DNA of 64,000 nucleotides from Cystobacter fuscus (lineage in GTDB: Bacteria; Myxococcota; Myxococcia; Myxococcales; Myxococcaceae): assembly GCF_002305875.1 (NCBI RefSeq), contig NZ_CP022098.1, forward strand, positions 11,842,001 to 11,906,000. The letters run 5' to 3'. This document shows positions 1 through 8,042 of the stretch, piece after piece. The notes under the pieces are model-generated. The model saw only the letters and a program-made list of their open reading frames with translations. It was not told the origin of the DNA and did no database searches. Position numbers and translations under genes: made by a program. Position 1 is the first letter of the stretch. Each line of letters starts with the position of its first letter.

Positions 1-1547
1 ACCGGCAGGGGCAGGTGCTCCCAGATCGTCGGATTCTCCGAGGGGACCTTGTTGGTATTGGCGGAGCGCGCCCGGTACAGCTCCGCGTCGTGCATCACCA
101 GCGCGCCCGCCGGATACGCGACCTCGGGTGAGCCCGTGGCCAGGGTGGCGCGGTCCGTCCACATCTCGAGCCGCCGGGTGGGCGTCCCCTCGGGCAGGCC
201 GGTGGCGATGAAGCGCAGGGCGGCCACGGGGCCATTCACATTGCCCGTTGCCGTCACGTTGCCCACGCTCCCGCTTCCCCCGGTGATTCCCGAGACGAGC
301 TTGCGACTGCCCTCCCACCTGTTGTCCTTCAGCGCCGTGGGCGACGTGACGGCCGAGGCCAGGCGGAAGACCACGCCCGGGTCCGTCGAGGAGGGATAGA
401 CGGCCGTGTAGCCGAAATCGAGCCCGCGGAACGCATTGCGCTCCCAGAGATAGCTCGAGCCGGCGCCCGACGTTCCCCCCATGTAGATACCCAGGTTCAG
501 TGTGTCCGCGAAGTAATTGTCCGTGAAGCGCACGTCCAGCGGCGCGTCCCCCGTCTCCGCGCCCGCGAAGAAGTTCAACAGCGCGGCGGCCCCACCGAGG
601 AAGACATTGTGGTGGAAGTGGATGTGGCCACCCCGCACCTGTGCCTGGGAGTTGTTGTCCTGGTAGGCCTGGAAGGCGGCGCGCCAGTCCAGCGCGCCGA
701 AGGCGAAGACGTTGTGGTGCACCTCCGTGCCATCCCCGAGGTTCTGCGATTGCAAGGCTTCCGTTCCGGTTCGCACGAACCGGTTGTTGTAGAGCTTCAG
801 ACCCGACACCAGGGGCGTGGGTGCGCCCTGGGTCGAGCCAAGATAGAGGGCCTCGCTCGCGGTGTCGTGGATGTAGAGATCATGCAGCCGGAGGCCATCC
901 AGCGGTGGCACGGTGTCGCCGCTCTTCGCCTGGTTGATACGCAGCCCCGCGAAGCCGGCACGGGTGATCTCCACGAACTCCACCTCGAACTGGTGTGCCC
1001 CCCCGATGCCCAGGCCCATGTGCCCATCGCTCAGGAACATGTCGTCGCTCAGGAAGCCGTAGCGGGCCCGGGACGTGGCGTAGGCGCCGCACCGGTGACC
1101 CGGAAAATCCGCGTGGCCCGTCCCCGAGACCGGGTCATACCGGCCCGTGAGCACCCAGTTCGCGCCGCCGCTCAGGCTCCAGATGTAGCCTTGCGTGCTG
1201 CCCGCGGGAGGACGGATGACGACCTGTCCCCCCGTGTTGGTGATGACCAGCGGCCGGTCCGCGCTACGCTGTGGCAGGTTGCCCAGGTTGATGAGCTTGT
1301 ACGTGCCCGCGGGGACGTAGAGCCGGTCCAGCGTGCTCCAGTCCACCTCCTTGAAGCGCGTCTGCACGTCTGGAACGTAGAGTTCTCCGCTCGTGCCCGG
1401 TCCGGGCAGGGTGAAGGTCTTCGTCGGAGGGCCGAACCGGCCGAAAGCCTCACAAGCACTGGCGTTCGTTCCCCCATCCGACGGGGCATCCTGGCAGCCC
1501 GCGGTGGCCAGGGTGAAGACGGCGACGGCGAAGAGACTCCGGGTCAT
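1..1547 (-). CDS. Secreted right-handed beta-helix lipoprotein with C-terminal chitin-type binding module (partial)
   Basis: The frame is open from the ATG at 1547 to the window edge, so the C-terminus is missing. The start gives a lipoprotein signal peptide (MTRSLFAVAVFTLATAGC) with lipobox TAGC at residues 15-18. The body has the irregular Asn/Gly/His-rich rungs of a parallel beta-helix, for example HDLYIHD and VHHNVFAFG, as in pectate-lyase-like and mannuronan-epimerase-like proteins. The last visible stretch, roughly VAYPAGALVMHDAELYRA followed by an NPTIWEHL-type end, matches the aromatic pattern of CBM5/12 chitin/cellulose-binding modules. It is probably a surface or secreted polysaccharide-acting protein. 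The substrate and catalytic residues cannot be assigned from what is visible. Confidence 0.8.
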   Translation of the reverse strand, partial: MTRSLFAVAVFTLATAGCQDAPSDGGTNASACEAFGRFGPPTKTFTLPGPGTSGELYVPDVQTRFKEVDWSTLDRLYVPAGTYKLINLGNLPQRSADRPLVITNTGGQVVIRPPAGSTQGYIWSLSGGANWVLTGRYDPVSGTGHADFPGHRCGAYATSRARYGFLSDDMFLSDGHMGLGIGGAHQFEVEFVEITRAGFAGLRINQAKSGDTVPPLDGLRLHDLYIHDTASEALYLGSTQGAPTPLVSGLKLYNNRFVRTGTEALQSQNLGDGTEVHHNVFAFGALDWRAAFQAYQDNNSQAQVRGGHIHFHHNVFLGGAAALLNFFAGAETGDAPLDVRFTDNYFADTLNLGIYMGGTSGAGSSYLWERNAFRGLDFGYTAVYPSSTDPGVVFRLASAVTSPTALKDNRWEGSRKLVSGITGGSGSVGNVTATGNVNGPVAALRFIATGLPEGTPTRRLEMWTDRATLATGSPEVAYPAGALVMHDAELYRARSANTNKVPSENPTIWEHLPLP

Positions 1548-1717
1548 ACGTGGCGGCTCCTGGCGACAAGAGAAAGCCCTGAGCCTACCCTGTGCCGCGC
1601 CACCGTTGCACGGACGCCCGAGGAACGGCTTCAGCGAGTCGCTGGAGGAGTGGGTCTACTACAGCCCCGCTGGGGCCATCCGCGTGGGCAATCCCAACTG
1701 CTCCACCCTGGCAAGAT

Positions 1718-2392
1718 TCAGGGAGAGACGGAAAAAGGCAGCGAGCGGAAGTCCTCCGCGAGCCACGTGGGGTCTTCGTTCGACAGGACGTCGCGCGGGA
1801 ACGTGGTGCTCAATGCCAGACACCGGGCGCCCGCGGCCCGGCCCGCTCGCAGCCCGAGCACCGAGTCCTCGATCACCACGCAGGCGGAGGGCGCCACGCC
1901 CAGGGCCGCCGCCGCCTTCAGGTACACCTCGGGATCGGGCTTGCCCCGGGTGACCTCCGCCGCCGTCACCCGGACCGGGAACAGCTCGCTCAACCCCAGC
2001 CGGGACAGGGCCAGCTCGGCGTTCGCCGCCGTCGCGCTCGTGCCCAGGGCCCAGGGCACCCCCGCGCGTCGCAGCTCCTCCAGGAAGCGGTGCACCCCGG
2101 GCACCGCCGATACCGGCTCGGTGGCGAGCTGGTGCCGGACCATGGCGTCGAGTTCGTGCATGTGCGCCGCGATGTCGCTCTCCGCGAGCCCCGGTCCGAA
2201 CCACGCCTGGAGCGTCTCCGAGCCCCGGCGTCCGTTGGTGGCGAGGAGCTCGGCCGGGGTGGGCACACGGCCCCGCGCACGCGCGAACGTCTCCCACACC
2301 CGGTAGTACAGGGCCGTCGTGTCGATGATGACGCCGTCCAGGTCGAACAGGACGGCGTCGAATGGGTAGGGACGCGAGGTTCCTGGCTGCAT
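1718..2392 (-). CDS. HAD-superfamily hydrolase, beta-phosphoglucomutase-like
   Basis: This 224-residue protein opens with the HAD motif I FDLDGVIIDTT, with nucleophile and acid/base aspartates at residues 17 and 19. A helical cap follows, then a motif II Thr/Ser (LGTSATAAN), a motif III Lys (RGKPDPEVYLKAA) and a motif IV acidic patch (CVVIEDSVLGL). The order and spacing are those of subfamily I phosphosugar phosphatases and phosphoglucomutases. The start at 2392 has CAGGAG seven bases upstream. The enzyme is cytoplasmic. The family hydrolyses or isomerises small phosphorylated sugars, and the exact substrate cannot be read from sequence. The neighbouring genes give no pathway context. Confidence 0.88.
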   Translation of the reverse strand: MQPGTSRPYPFDAVLFDLDGVIIDTTALYYRVWETFARARGRVPTPAELLATNGRRGSETLQAWFGPGLAESDIAAHMHELDAMVRHQLATEPVSAVPGVHRFLEELRRAGVPWALGTSATAANAELALSRLGLSELFPVRVTAAEVTRGKPDPEVYLKAAAALGVAPSACVVIEDSVLGLRAGRAAGARCLALSTTFPRDVLSNEDPTWLAEDFRSLPFSVSP

Positions 2393-2819
2393 GGAGCACT
2401 CCTGGGAGGTTCACGAATCCGCACGTTCGTGCACGCTGATGAAGCATCTAGCCGCCGGATCGGGCATGAAGTCCAGCGACAAGGGGCATGACATGCACGA
2501 TTCGCCGAATCCAGGACCCGAAAGGGGCCGGGAGACGGGGCGCACGCGCACCCACCCGCCGCACGCGGGGCCGAGCGGCTCGCGCGCCACGGCGGTGGGG
2601 TCCGGCCCCTGGACGTCCAGCGGAGTGTAGTGGACACGTCAGCGGACGCGTCAGCGGACACATGCCGGCAGGATCCAAGGCCCACGCCCCTCGGAGAGGC
2701 CCGTATCGGAGCTGGCACACAAGCTGCTCAGGGTACCCGTGAGTCACCGCATGACTCCTCGCTACCCCCCAAGGAGCCAGTGCTCGTGACGCGCACAAGA
2801 CGCACGAGAGAGAAGACCC
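2393..2819. other. Intergenic region without a supported gene
   Basis: This is 427 bases between the divergently transcribed HAD hydrolase and the VOC protein. The frames that are open here lack coding-like codon use and convincing starts. The only structure seen is a short imperfect 12-bp tandem repeat near 2631-2666. The region presumably holds the promoters of both flanking genes, but no -35/-10 pair stood out. Confidence 0.5.
2631..2666. repeat. Imperfect 12-bp tandem repeat, three units
   Basis: The units GACACGTCAGCG, GACGCGTCAGCG and GACACATGCCGG lie head to tail. The first two differ by one base and the third is degenerate. It lies about 150 bases upstream of the VOC protein start. 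It could be a regulator-binding array or chance slippage. Confidence 0.45.
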
Positions 2820-3362
2820 ATGACCCTCCAAGCGAGACATCCGAGCAGGCTTCACCACACGGCCTATGTGACCCGGGACCTCGAGGCGACACGGAAGTTC
2901 TATGAAGACTTGATTGGCCTGCCACTCGTGGCGACCTGGTGCGAGGCGGATGAGCTTTTCGGCGCCGTGCGCACCTATTGCCATACGTTCTTCGAACTCG
3001 GAGATGGAAGCGCGCTCGCGTTCTTTCAATTCGAGAAGCCATCGGATCAAGAGCTTTTCGGACCGAAGCTGCCCCCCACCCCGTTCCATCACATCGCGCT
3101 GAACGTGGATCGGGAGACCCAGGACGGCATCGAACAGCGCCTGCGGGCCGCCGGGCATTCCGAGCCCGGAATGTACGTGCTGGAGCATGGCTACTGCCGG
3201 TCGCTCTACGTGCAGGACCCCAACGGGATGCTCGTGGAGTTCACGTGGGACAATCCGGAGGCCGTGACGCCCGAGGCGACACGGAGCCGCCGCGCCCAGG
3301 CCCACGGCGAACTGAAGCGCTGGCTCGCGGGTCACCGAGACTCGAACAACACGTTCCGCTAG
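2820..3362 (+). CDS. VOC-superfamily (glyoxalase/extradiol dioxygenase-like) protein
   Basis: This 180-residue protein has the vicinal-oxygen-chelate beta-alpha-beta-beta-beta pattern. The first half opens RLHHTAYVTRDLEATRKFYE, with a candidate metal-binding His. The second half has PFHHIALNV and ends in VQDPNGMLVEFTWDN, where the Glu is the usual third ligand. Family members are cytoplasmic metal enzymes that act on glyoxal adducts or catechols, or act as resistance proteins. A Lys/Arg-rich tail of about 35 residues follows the fold. It ends two bases before the stop of the converging WYL regulator. Substrate is unknown. Confidence 0.82.
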   Translation: MTLQARHPSRLHHTAYVTRDLEATRKFYEDLIGLPLVATWCEADELFGAVRTYCHTFFELGDGSALAFFQFEKPSDQELFGPKLPPTPFHHIALNVDRETQDGIEQRLRAAGHSEPGMYVLEHGYCRSLYVQDPNGMLVEFTWDNPEAVTPEATRSRRAQAHGELKRWLAGHRDSNNTFR

Positions 3363-3364
3363 CT

Positions 3365-4069
3365 TCAGCCAGGCAGGCGGACGCCGCGCTCGGCCTCGAA
3401 GTGGCGCCGCCATCGCGCCCGCAGGTCGTCCGGAGACACGCCGTGACGCTCGTCGCGGAACTCGGCGGCGAGGATGCGGTCGGTTCGAAAGTGCCGGAAG
3501 GTCGAGCGAAGCTCGCACCAGGCGGCGAGCAGCCGCACCGCCTCGGCATAGCCGATGATGACGGGCCAGATCGTCCGCTCGCTCTCCCGGCCCTGGTCAT
3601 CCCGATAGCGGATGCGGATCTTCCGCCCGCTGCGAATCCACGCGCGGGTGCGGGCCATGTCCAGCCCATCCACGGCGACACCCAGGGGCAGCGGGGCCCC
3701 GATGGTTGGCTCGGCAATGAACGGGCGCAGCCGCTCCGGCACGACCGCGGCGATCTTGGCGACGAGGTCTCGCGCTGCGCTCGCGAGCGCGGCGTCGCCT
3801 CGCTCGGCGACCCACTGAGCGCCAAGCACCGCCGCCTCGAGCTCATCGGGCGTGAGCATCAGCGGCGGCATGTCGAAGTCGCGCTCGAGCACGTAGCCAA
3901 TCCCCGCCTCACCGCGGATCGGCACCCGCTGTCCGATGAGGTCCGCGACGTCGCGGTAGATGGAGCGCTTGGACACCTCCAGCTCCGCGGCGAGAGCGTC
4001 CGCCGTCACCGGGCGGCTGGAGCGCCGGAGGATCTGGATGAGCTGGAACAGGCGGTCGGCGCGGCGCAT
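3365..4069 (-). CDS. YafY/DeoR-type transcriptional regulator with WYL domain
   Basis: The protein has 234 residues from the ATG at 4069, chosen because it begins directly at the winged helix. The frame is open upstream, but the extra 41 codons run through the palindromic operator. Residues 1-60 form an HTH_11 domain (RLFQLIQILRRSSRPVTADA and LEVSKRSIYRDVADL). Residues about 140-215 are a WYL-type ligand-sensing domain. The family usually regulates its own gene and a divergent partner. Here the partner would be the VOC gene at 4164, with a near-perfect 26-bp palindrome lying between them. Confidence 0.87.
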   Translation of the reverse strand: MRRADRLFQLIQILRRSSRPVTADALAAELEVSKRSIYRDVADLIGQRVPIRGEAGIGYVLERDFDMPPLMLTPDELEAAVLGAQWVAERGDAALASAARDLVAKIAAVVPERLRPFIAEPTIGAPLPLGVAVDGLDMARTRAWIRSGRKIRIRYRDDQGRESERTIWPVIIGYAEAVRLLAAWCELRSTFRHFRTDRILAAEFRDERHGVSPDDLRARWRRHFEAERGVRLPG

Positions 4070-4077
4070 GGCGGTTT

Positions 4078-4103
4078 GCTGCTGACAGCATGCTGGCAGC
4101 AGC
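4078..4103. promoter_or_regulatory. 26-bp palindromic operator candidate between WYL regulator and VOC gene
   Basis: The sequence from 4078 to 4103 reads GCTGCTG-ACAGCATGCTGG-CAGCAGC. All base pairs match except one A/G pair. It starts nine bases upstream of the regulator start codon and 60 bases before the divergent VOC start. Size, symmetry and location are those of an autoregulatory operator for a dimeric HTH protein. The assignment to this WYL regulator is inference. Confidence 0.6.
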
Positions 4104-4163
4104 CGCTCGTTACAAGCCGGGGCACGGTCACCTCGGTGGCCGACCCACCGAAGGAGGACACCC

Positions 4164-4565
4164 ATGAACTTCGTCTCGATCCGCCTGATCACCGCAGACC
4201 TCGAGCGCCTGGTCCGCTTCTACGAGCGGCTCTCCGGCCTGCGGGCGACCCGATACACCGAGGATTTCGCGGAGCTGATCACGCCAGCCTGCACCCTTGC
4301 GATCGGCAGCACGCGCACGCTCCAGTTGTTCGGCGGCGATATCGCCCGGCCCGCCGACAACCACACCGCCATCATCGAGTTCCGTGTCGACGACGTCGAC
4401 GAATCGTTCCGGAGGCTGAAGGACGTCATCGGGGGTGCGCTGGTCCAGGAGCCCACCACCATGCCGTGGGGCAACAGATCGCTGCTGTTCCGCGATCCCG
4501 ACGGCACCCTGGTGAACTTCTTCACGCCGGTCACGAAGGAAGCGATCGCGAAGTTCAATCGATAG
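4164..4565 (+). CDS. VOC-family protein (glyoxalase/bleomycin-resistance-like)
   Basis: This is a compact 133-residue single VOC module. It begins MNFVSIRLITADLERLVRFY and closes with LLFRDPDGTLVNFFTPV, the standard beta strand with the distal ligand position. GAAGGAGG lies six bases before the ATG. It is divergent from the WYL regulator at 3365-4069, which probably controls it. The ligand Glu that usually follows DPDG.L is replaced by Asn (VNFF), so it may bind rather than turn over its ligand. The LysR gene starts 62 bases downstream on the same strand. Confidence 0.82.
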   Translation: MNFVSIRLITADLERLVRFYERLSGLRATRYTEDFAELITPACTLAIGSTRTLQLFGGDIARPADNHTAIIEFRVDDVDESFRRLKDVIGGALVQEPTTMPWGNRSLLFRDPDGTLVNFFTPVTKEAIAKFNR

Positions 4566-4627
4566 GCAGAGCCAATACGCTCTGGGTTTCCCGAGAATGG
4601 ACACGTCTGGTAATCTCATTTCCATCC

Positions 4628-5515
4628 ATGGAAACCAAATACGAGCCGTCATGGGATGATCTGCGGGTGCTGCTCGCGGTGCACCGCCACCGCAGCTTCC
4701 TGGCCGCGGGCCGCGCGCTCGGCATCTCCACCTCGACCACTGCCCGGAGGATCGAGGCCCTCGAGCAGGCCCTGGACCGACCGTTGGTGCATCGCTCGAG
4801 CGCGGGCACCTCCGTGGAGCCAGAGGCACTCGAGCTCGTCAACCTCGCCGAGCAGCTCGAGCTCGGCTTGCAGTCCGTGCGGCGCGATGAAGGCGACGCG
4901 ACAGCCAGCGGCACCGTGCGGCTGTCGCTGTCCGATGGCTTGATCATACCGGTCACCCAGGTGCTCGCGACCCTGAGACAGAAACATCCGGCCTTGCTCT
5001 TCGAGGTCAGCTCCGAGGCGCGCATGGCCGACCTCTCCCGGCGCGAGGCGGACATCGGCATCCGCATGGCCCGTTCGGCATCTCCGGTGCTCGTCCAACG
5101 CCTGATCGGCCGGGCCCAGCTCGGACTCTACGCCGCGCGGTCGTATGTCGAGCGCCGCGTCCGCGATGGTCGGCTCAAGCGCCAGGATATGGCCCGCCAT
5201 GACTTCATCGGCTTCGAGACCTCCCACGACAAGATGCCGCAAGTGCAATGGTTGATCGAGCAGGGCGCGAAGCGGTTCGTGTTCCGGAGCAACTCCTATT
5301 TCGCCATGAGGGAGGCCGCGGAGCTGGGTCTGGGCATCATGATATTGGGCGTGATGCAGGTGCCGCCGGGCTCGGAGCTGGTGCGACTCGAGACCGAGGG
5401 TGAGCCTCCCTGGGTCTCGGCGTATCTCGCCTATCATCGCGAGCTGCGCAACGTGAAGCGCATCCGGCTCGTGCTCGATGCCTTGGAGTCCGCGTTCCGC
5501 GCCATGCGGACCTGA
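4628..5515 (+). CDS. LysR-family transcriptional regulator
   Basis: The protein has 295 residues, a normal LTTR length. The N-terminal winged helix (about residues 5-65) shows LLAVHRHRSFLAAGRALGIS and TTARRIEALEQALDRPLVHR. A linker helix and a periplasmic-binding-type effector domain follow. The start at 4628 is chosen because it places the HTH at residue 5. No Shine-Dalgarno is evident, so the message may be leaderless or weakly translated. It converges on a ketopantoate-reductase-like gene 23 bases beyond its stop. The effector and target genes are not evident. Confidence 0.88.
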   Translation: METKYEPSWDDLRVLLAVHRHRSFLAAGRALGISTSTTARRIEALEQALDRPLVHRSSAGTSVEPEALELVNLAEQLELGLQSVRRDEGDATASGTVRLSLSDGLIIPVTQVLATLRQKHPALLFEVSSEARMADLSRREADIGIRMARSASPVLVQRLIGRAQLGLYAARSYVERRVRDGRLKRQDMARHDFIGFETSHDKMPQVQWLIEQGAKRFVFRSNSYFAMREAAELGLGIMILGVMQVPPGSELVRLETEGEPPWVSAYLAYHRELRNVKRIRLVLDALESAFRAMRT

Positions 5516-5538
5516 GCATGGGAGGGTGCCCTTCTCGC

Positions 5539-6462
5539 TCAAAGCCGGATGGCGCGCAGCGCATCGAGCGCCTTCGTGGGTGGCGCCGCGGCGACCATCT
5601 GATCGATCAACATCCGCGATTCCTGGGGCCCGAGCGCGCCGAGATCTCGAAGGATCTTCGCGCGACTGCCGAGCCAGAAGGTGAGCGCCCACAGAACCCT
5701 GGGTAGCGCGCTGGCGACGCGGAGGCTCGACGGAAGGATCGGATGGCCAAGGTCGCGCACGAGGTCATACGCCTGCCGGGTTGCCAGCGCCGCGGTGCGG
5801 GCCTCCGCCCACGTGATGCCACGGCCGGTAGCGACGGCCCGACAACCCACCGACATCAATCCGACGACGAGGGCCGCGTGCGAGCGCAGCCAGGCGTGCA
5901 TGTCGGGCGTGGTCACGGTGGGGATGCCGGCAGCGCTGAAGAGCGCGGCATCTTCGGCCGCGATGACCGTGGTGCCGGGGCGCACTTGATGCTCGATGCG
6001 TCCATCCTTGATCAGCGAGAACACGCCGCCGGGAAAGCCGAAGGTGAAGCGGTCGGCACCTACGGCGTCGCGCAGCGGTGCGATGGACTCGAAGGTATTG
6101 AACATGAACATCACCCGGCGCGCGGCGCTCGCGACCAGGTCGGGCAGCACCGCCGGCACCTGGGGCGAGAGCACGGTGACGAGCACGAGGTCGAAGTCCT
6201 CCGTCGGAGGCAGCGTCGTGGCGAGGGTGATGGCGGCGCGGCGGCCGTCGACGAGGACGATACCGTCGTCGCTTCGCAACCGCGCGAGGCGCACGCCACG
6301 GGCGACGACGGTGACCGCATGGCCCGCCTGCGCGAGTTGGTAGGCGAAGGCGGTGCCGATCGCACCGGCGCCGAGCACCGCGATCCGTTGCGGCATCGGC
6401 CGTGCCGTCGTCGACGATGGCGGCGAGGAGGGAGAGGAGAACGAAGCAGCTGGGGAGGACAT
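5539..6462 (-). CDS. Ketopantoate reductase (ApbA/PanE-family) NAD(P)-dependent oxidoreductase
   Basis: The Rossmann motif IAVLGAGAIGTAFAYQLAQAG begins about 25 residues into the 307-residue reading. The C-terminal half is the helical ApbA_C-type domain, with Arg/Lys and Ser/Asn-rich helices. PanE reduces 2-dehydropantoate to pantoate for coenzyme A. Many relatives act on other 2-keto acids, and no pan genes are nearby, so no symbol is given. The first 22 residues are Ser/Pro-rich, and a downstream ATG at 6396 (MPQRIAVLG) is an equally plausible start. Neither has a clear ribosome-binding site. Confidence 0.8.
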   Translation of the reverse strand: MSSPAASFSSPSSPPSSTTARPMPQRIAVLGAGAIGTAFAYQLAQAGHAVTVVARGVRLARLRSDDGIVLVDGRRAAITLATTLPPTEDFDLVLVTVLSPQVPAVLPDLVASAARRVMFMFNTFESIAPLRDAVGADRFTFGFPGGVFSLIKDGRIEHQVRPGTTVIAAEDAALFSAAGIPTVTTPDMHAWLRSHAALVVGLMSVGCRAVATGRGITWAEARTAALATRQAYDLVRDLGHPILPSSLRVASALPRVLWALTFWLGSRAKILRDLGALGPQESRMLIDQMVAAAPPTKALDALRAIRL

Positions 6463-6598
6463 GACGGAATCATGGTCGGGCGACGCACGCAAAACAGCGG
6501 CGAATGCCGGACAACCGTTTTCCGGAAATGAAAAACGACGTGCCTGCCTCGTCAACGAGGCAGACCCATGACCTTCCAAGACTTTCCAGTATGGACAA

Positions 6599-7411
6599 TC
6601 ACCTGCTCCGCGTCTTCTCTTGCTCTGCGATTCTCTCCTGCTCTCTCCGCCAGTCTTCCAAGATGGAGATGGGGTGTAGCGAACGGTAATCGATCTTCTT
6701 GTGAAACACCGCGAAGTGGAGTTCGCCCGCGATCCGCACGAAGACCGACAAAGGTGGAGCAGGATGATTCTTCCACCAGGCCGCTGCCTCCGCATGGGTG
6801 TCGAACGAAGCCGCCGGGGCAGGCAACCCGCGTGACGCGACAGCCTCGATGAATCGTTCTAGAGCGTAATCGCGCCGGAGGGCACGCACGCCCCTCTCGC
6901 GAGAATAGAAGACCTCCAGATATTCATTCCCCACCAGGATATATGCGCTGCTGGGCGGCTCGGGGAGGTTCCTCAACCAGGTCTCCGCCTCGTCACGCGT
7001 GTCGAATCGGGCGATGACTGGAGGAGGATTACGGTAGAAGGTCTTCAGGTAGTCGTGAAATTCCTCGCATTGGCCTGTTGAAGCAATGAATTCGAGCTGA
7101 GCCCTGGCGACCTGGATGAGATTCTTCTTCTCCGCGGATTGCAAGGTGTCTCGAATTCGAGCGAGCGTCTGCCAGGCCTCGCTGGCCTCCTCGCCATTCT
7201 CGCCACGCCAGGAGGTTCTCACATCGACAGCACGGTCCGCTGAGGGGCGTACGAGATAGTCCTCGAAACGATAGAGCTGGCCTGTTCGCCAGATGAAGAA
7301 GCCCGCCTCTTTCAGGAGACGGTATGCCGTGGAGTCGCCGGGCGGCTGGAGCTTCTGCCATTGGTCGGCAACCAGTGCGTCCGATGCGGAGAGCAGCTTG
7401 GAGATCGTCAC
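6599..7411 (-). CDS. Uncharacterised accessory protein with a duplicated C-terminal domain (possible immunity-type partner)
   Basis: The protein has 270 residues and starts at a GTG that overlaps the TGA of the upstream gene as GTGA, implying translational coupling. The C-terminal half holds two copies of one motif: FDTRDEAETWLRNLPEPPSS followed by a G-NEYLEVFYSRE strand, then FDTHAEAAAWWKNHPAPPLS followed by G-ELHFAVFHKK. The N-terminal half is helical. It resembles, from general memory, unnamed myxobacterial proteins found beside polymorphic toxins. No function is demonstrated. It is soluble, with no signal peptide. Local GC is clearly lower than in flanking genes, which fits acquired DNA. 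Confidence 0.7.
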   Translation of the reverse strand: MTISKLLSASDALVADQWQKLQPPGDSTAYRLLKEAGFFIWRTGQLYRFEDYLVRPSADRAVDVRTSWRGENGEEASEAWQTLARIRDTLQSAEKKNLIQVARAQLEFIASTGQCEEFHDYLKTFYRNPPPVIARFDTRDEAETWLRNLPEPPSSAYILVGNEYLEVFYSRERGVRALRRDYALERFIEAVASRGLPAPAASFDTHAEAAAWWKNHPAPPLSVFVRIAGELHFAVFHKKIDYRSLHPISILEDWRREQERIAEQEKTRSR

Positions 7412-7695
7412 GGTGTCTCCGGCATCAGCTCGAACCCCAAGGGGTTGTCCGAGGAAGCCACCAGCACGACCGGTACGAAGACGAGCGCAGCCCCACCTGA
7501 AGCGCCGACCACGGCGATGAAGGCGACGCCGGCAATGATGATGACTGTACCGGCCAGGATCTTGGTTCGATGTCGCCTGACCCAATCAACCGCGGTGTCC
7601 ATGGCTTCGAATCGCACAGGACTGGTCTCCGCCTGCGCAAGGCGAGTTGCTTCATGCATGCCTCCGGGCAGTACCACTGCTTCCCGCTCCTCCAC
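7408..7695 (-). CDS. Small membrane protein, possibly the remnant of a larger polymorphic toxin
   Basis: This is a 95-residue reading with one long hydrophobic stretch (about residues 46-80, ILAGTVIIIAGVAFIAVVGA onward) after a basic segment, WVRRHRTK. No signal peptide or lipobox precedes it. The N-terminal residues read like the middle of a longer protein (GGMHEATRLAQAETSP). I therefore suspect it is a 5'-truncated gene or a fragment of a larger membrane-inserting protein. It is coupled by a GTGA overlap to the duplicated-domain gene at 6599-7411. A start at the internal Met before DTAVDWV is also possible. Confidence 0.5.
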   Translation of the reverse strand: MEEREAVVLPGGMHEATRLAQAETSPVRFEAMDTAVDWVRRHRTKILAGTVIIIAGVAFIAVVGASGGAALVFVPVVLVASSDNPLGFELMPETP

Positions 7696-8042
7696 CGACC
7701 ATACTGACTTGAATCGTATACATACGTTTATTCATGGGGAGAGTTGCCGGTGAACGTAGCGCCTCCAGGCTTGTAGAGTGACAGCAAAACTGACCCCCAT
7801 CCCGGGCATCCACACCGTGGCGGAGGTGCCGATGCGAGCACCTCGACCTTGATCCAGAAGGTCCAGAATGCGGCGGACGACTCGATGGGGCCCAGTGCGA
7901 CCTGCGCCGGTGTCTAGAAGATTTCCCTCCGAGAAAAAATAGAAAAATCCGCCATCGCCATTTAACCCGTTATTTCTGGCTCGGCTCTCTGTCATCATGA
8001 ACGGGTCGGCTCCAGCCAGCCCCATCCAAGGTGAGGGTGTCC
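7696..8042. other. AT-richer intergenic region with promoter-like sequence
   Basis: These 347 bases separate two divergent transcription units. They include A/T-rich tracts around 7710-7735 and 7928-7950, unusual for this genome. A small inverted repeat, CGTAT-AC-ATACG, lies at 7715-7726 just upstream of the small membrane protein. Frames read here give fragments vaguely like a histidine-kinase C-terminus, but too degenerate to annotate. No complete gene is supported. Confidence 0.4.

Noticed and set aside
2448-3518. Long minus-strand open frame of about 356 codons
   Set aside because: It is antisense to the well-supported VOC gene and has no family pattern. High GC makes long shadow frames common here.
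7732-7850. Possible histidine-kinase C-terminal remnant on the minus strand
   Set aside because: Only a GMGVSFAVTL-like run resembles an HATPase end. The rest is unrelated, so it is too weak to annotate.
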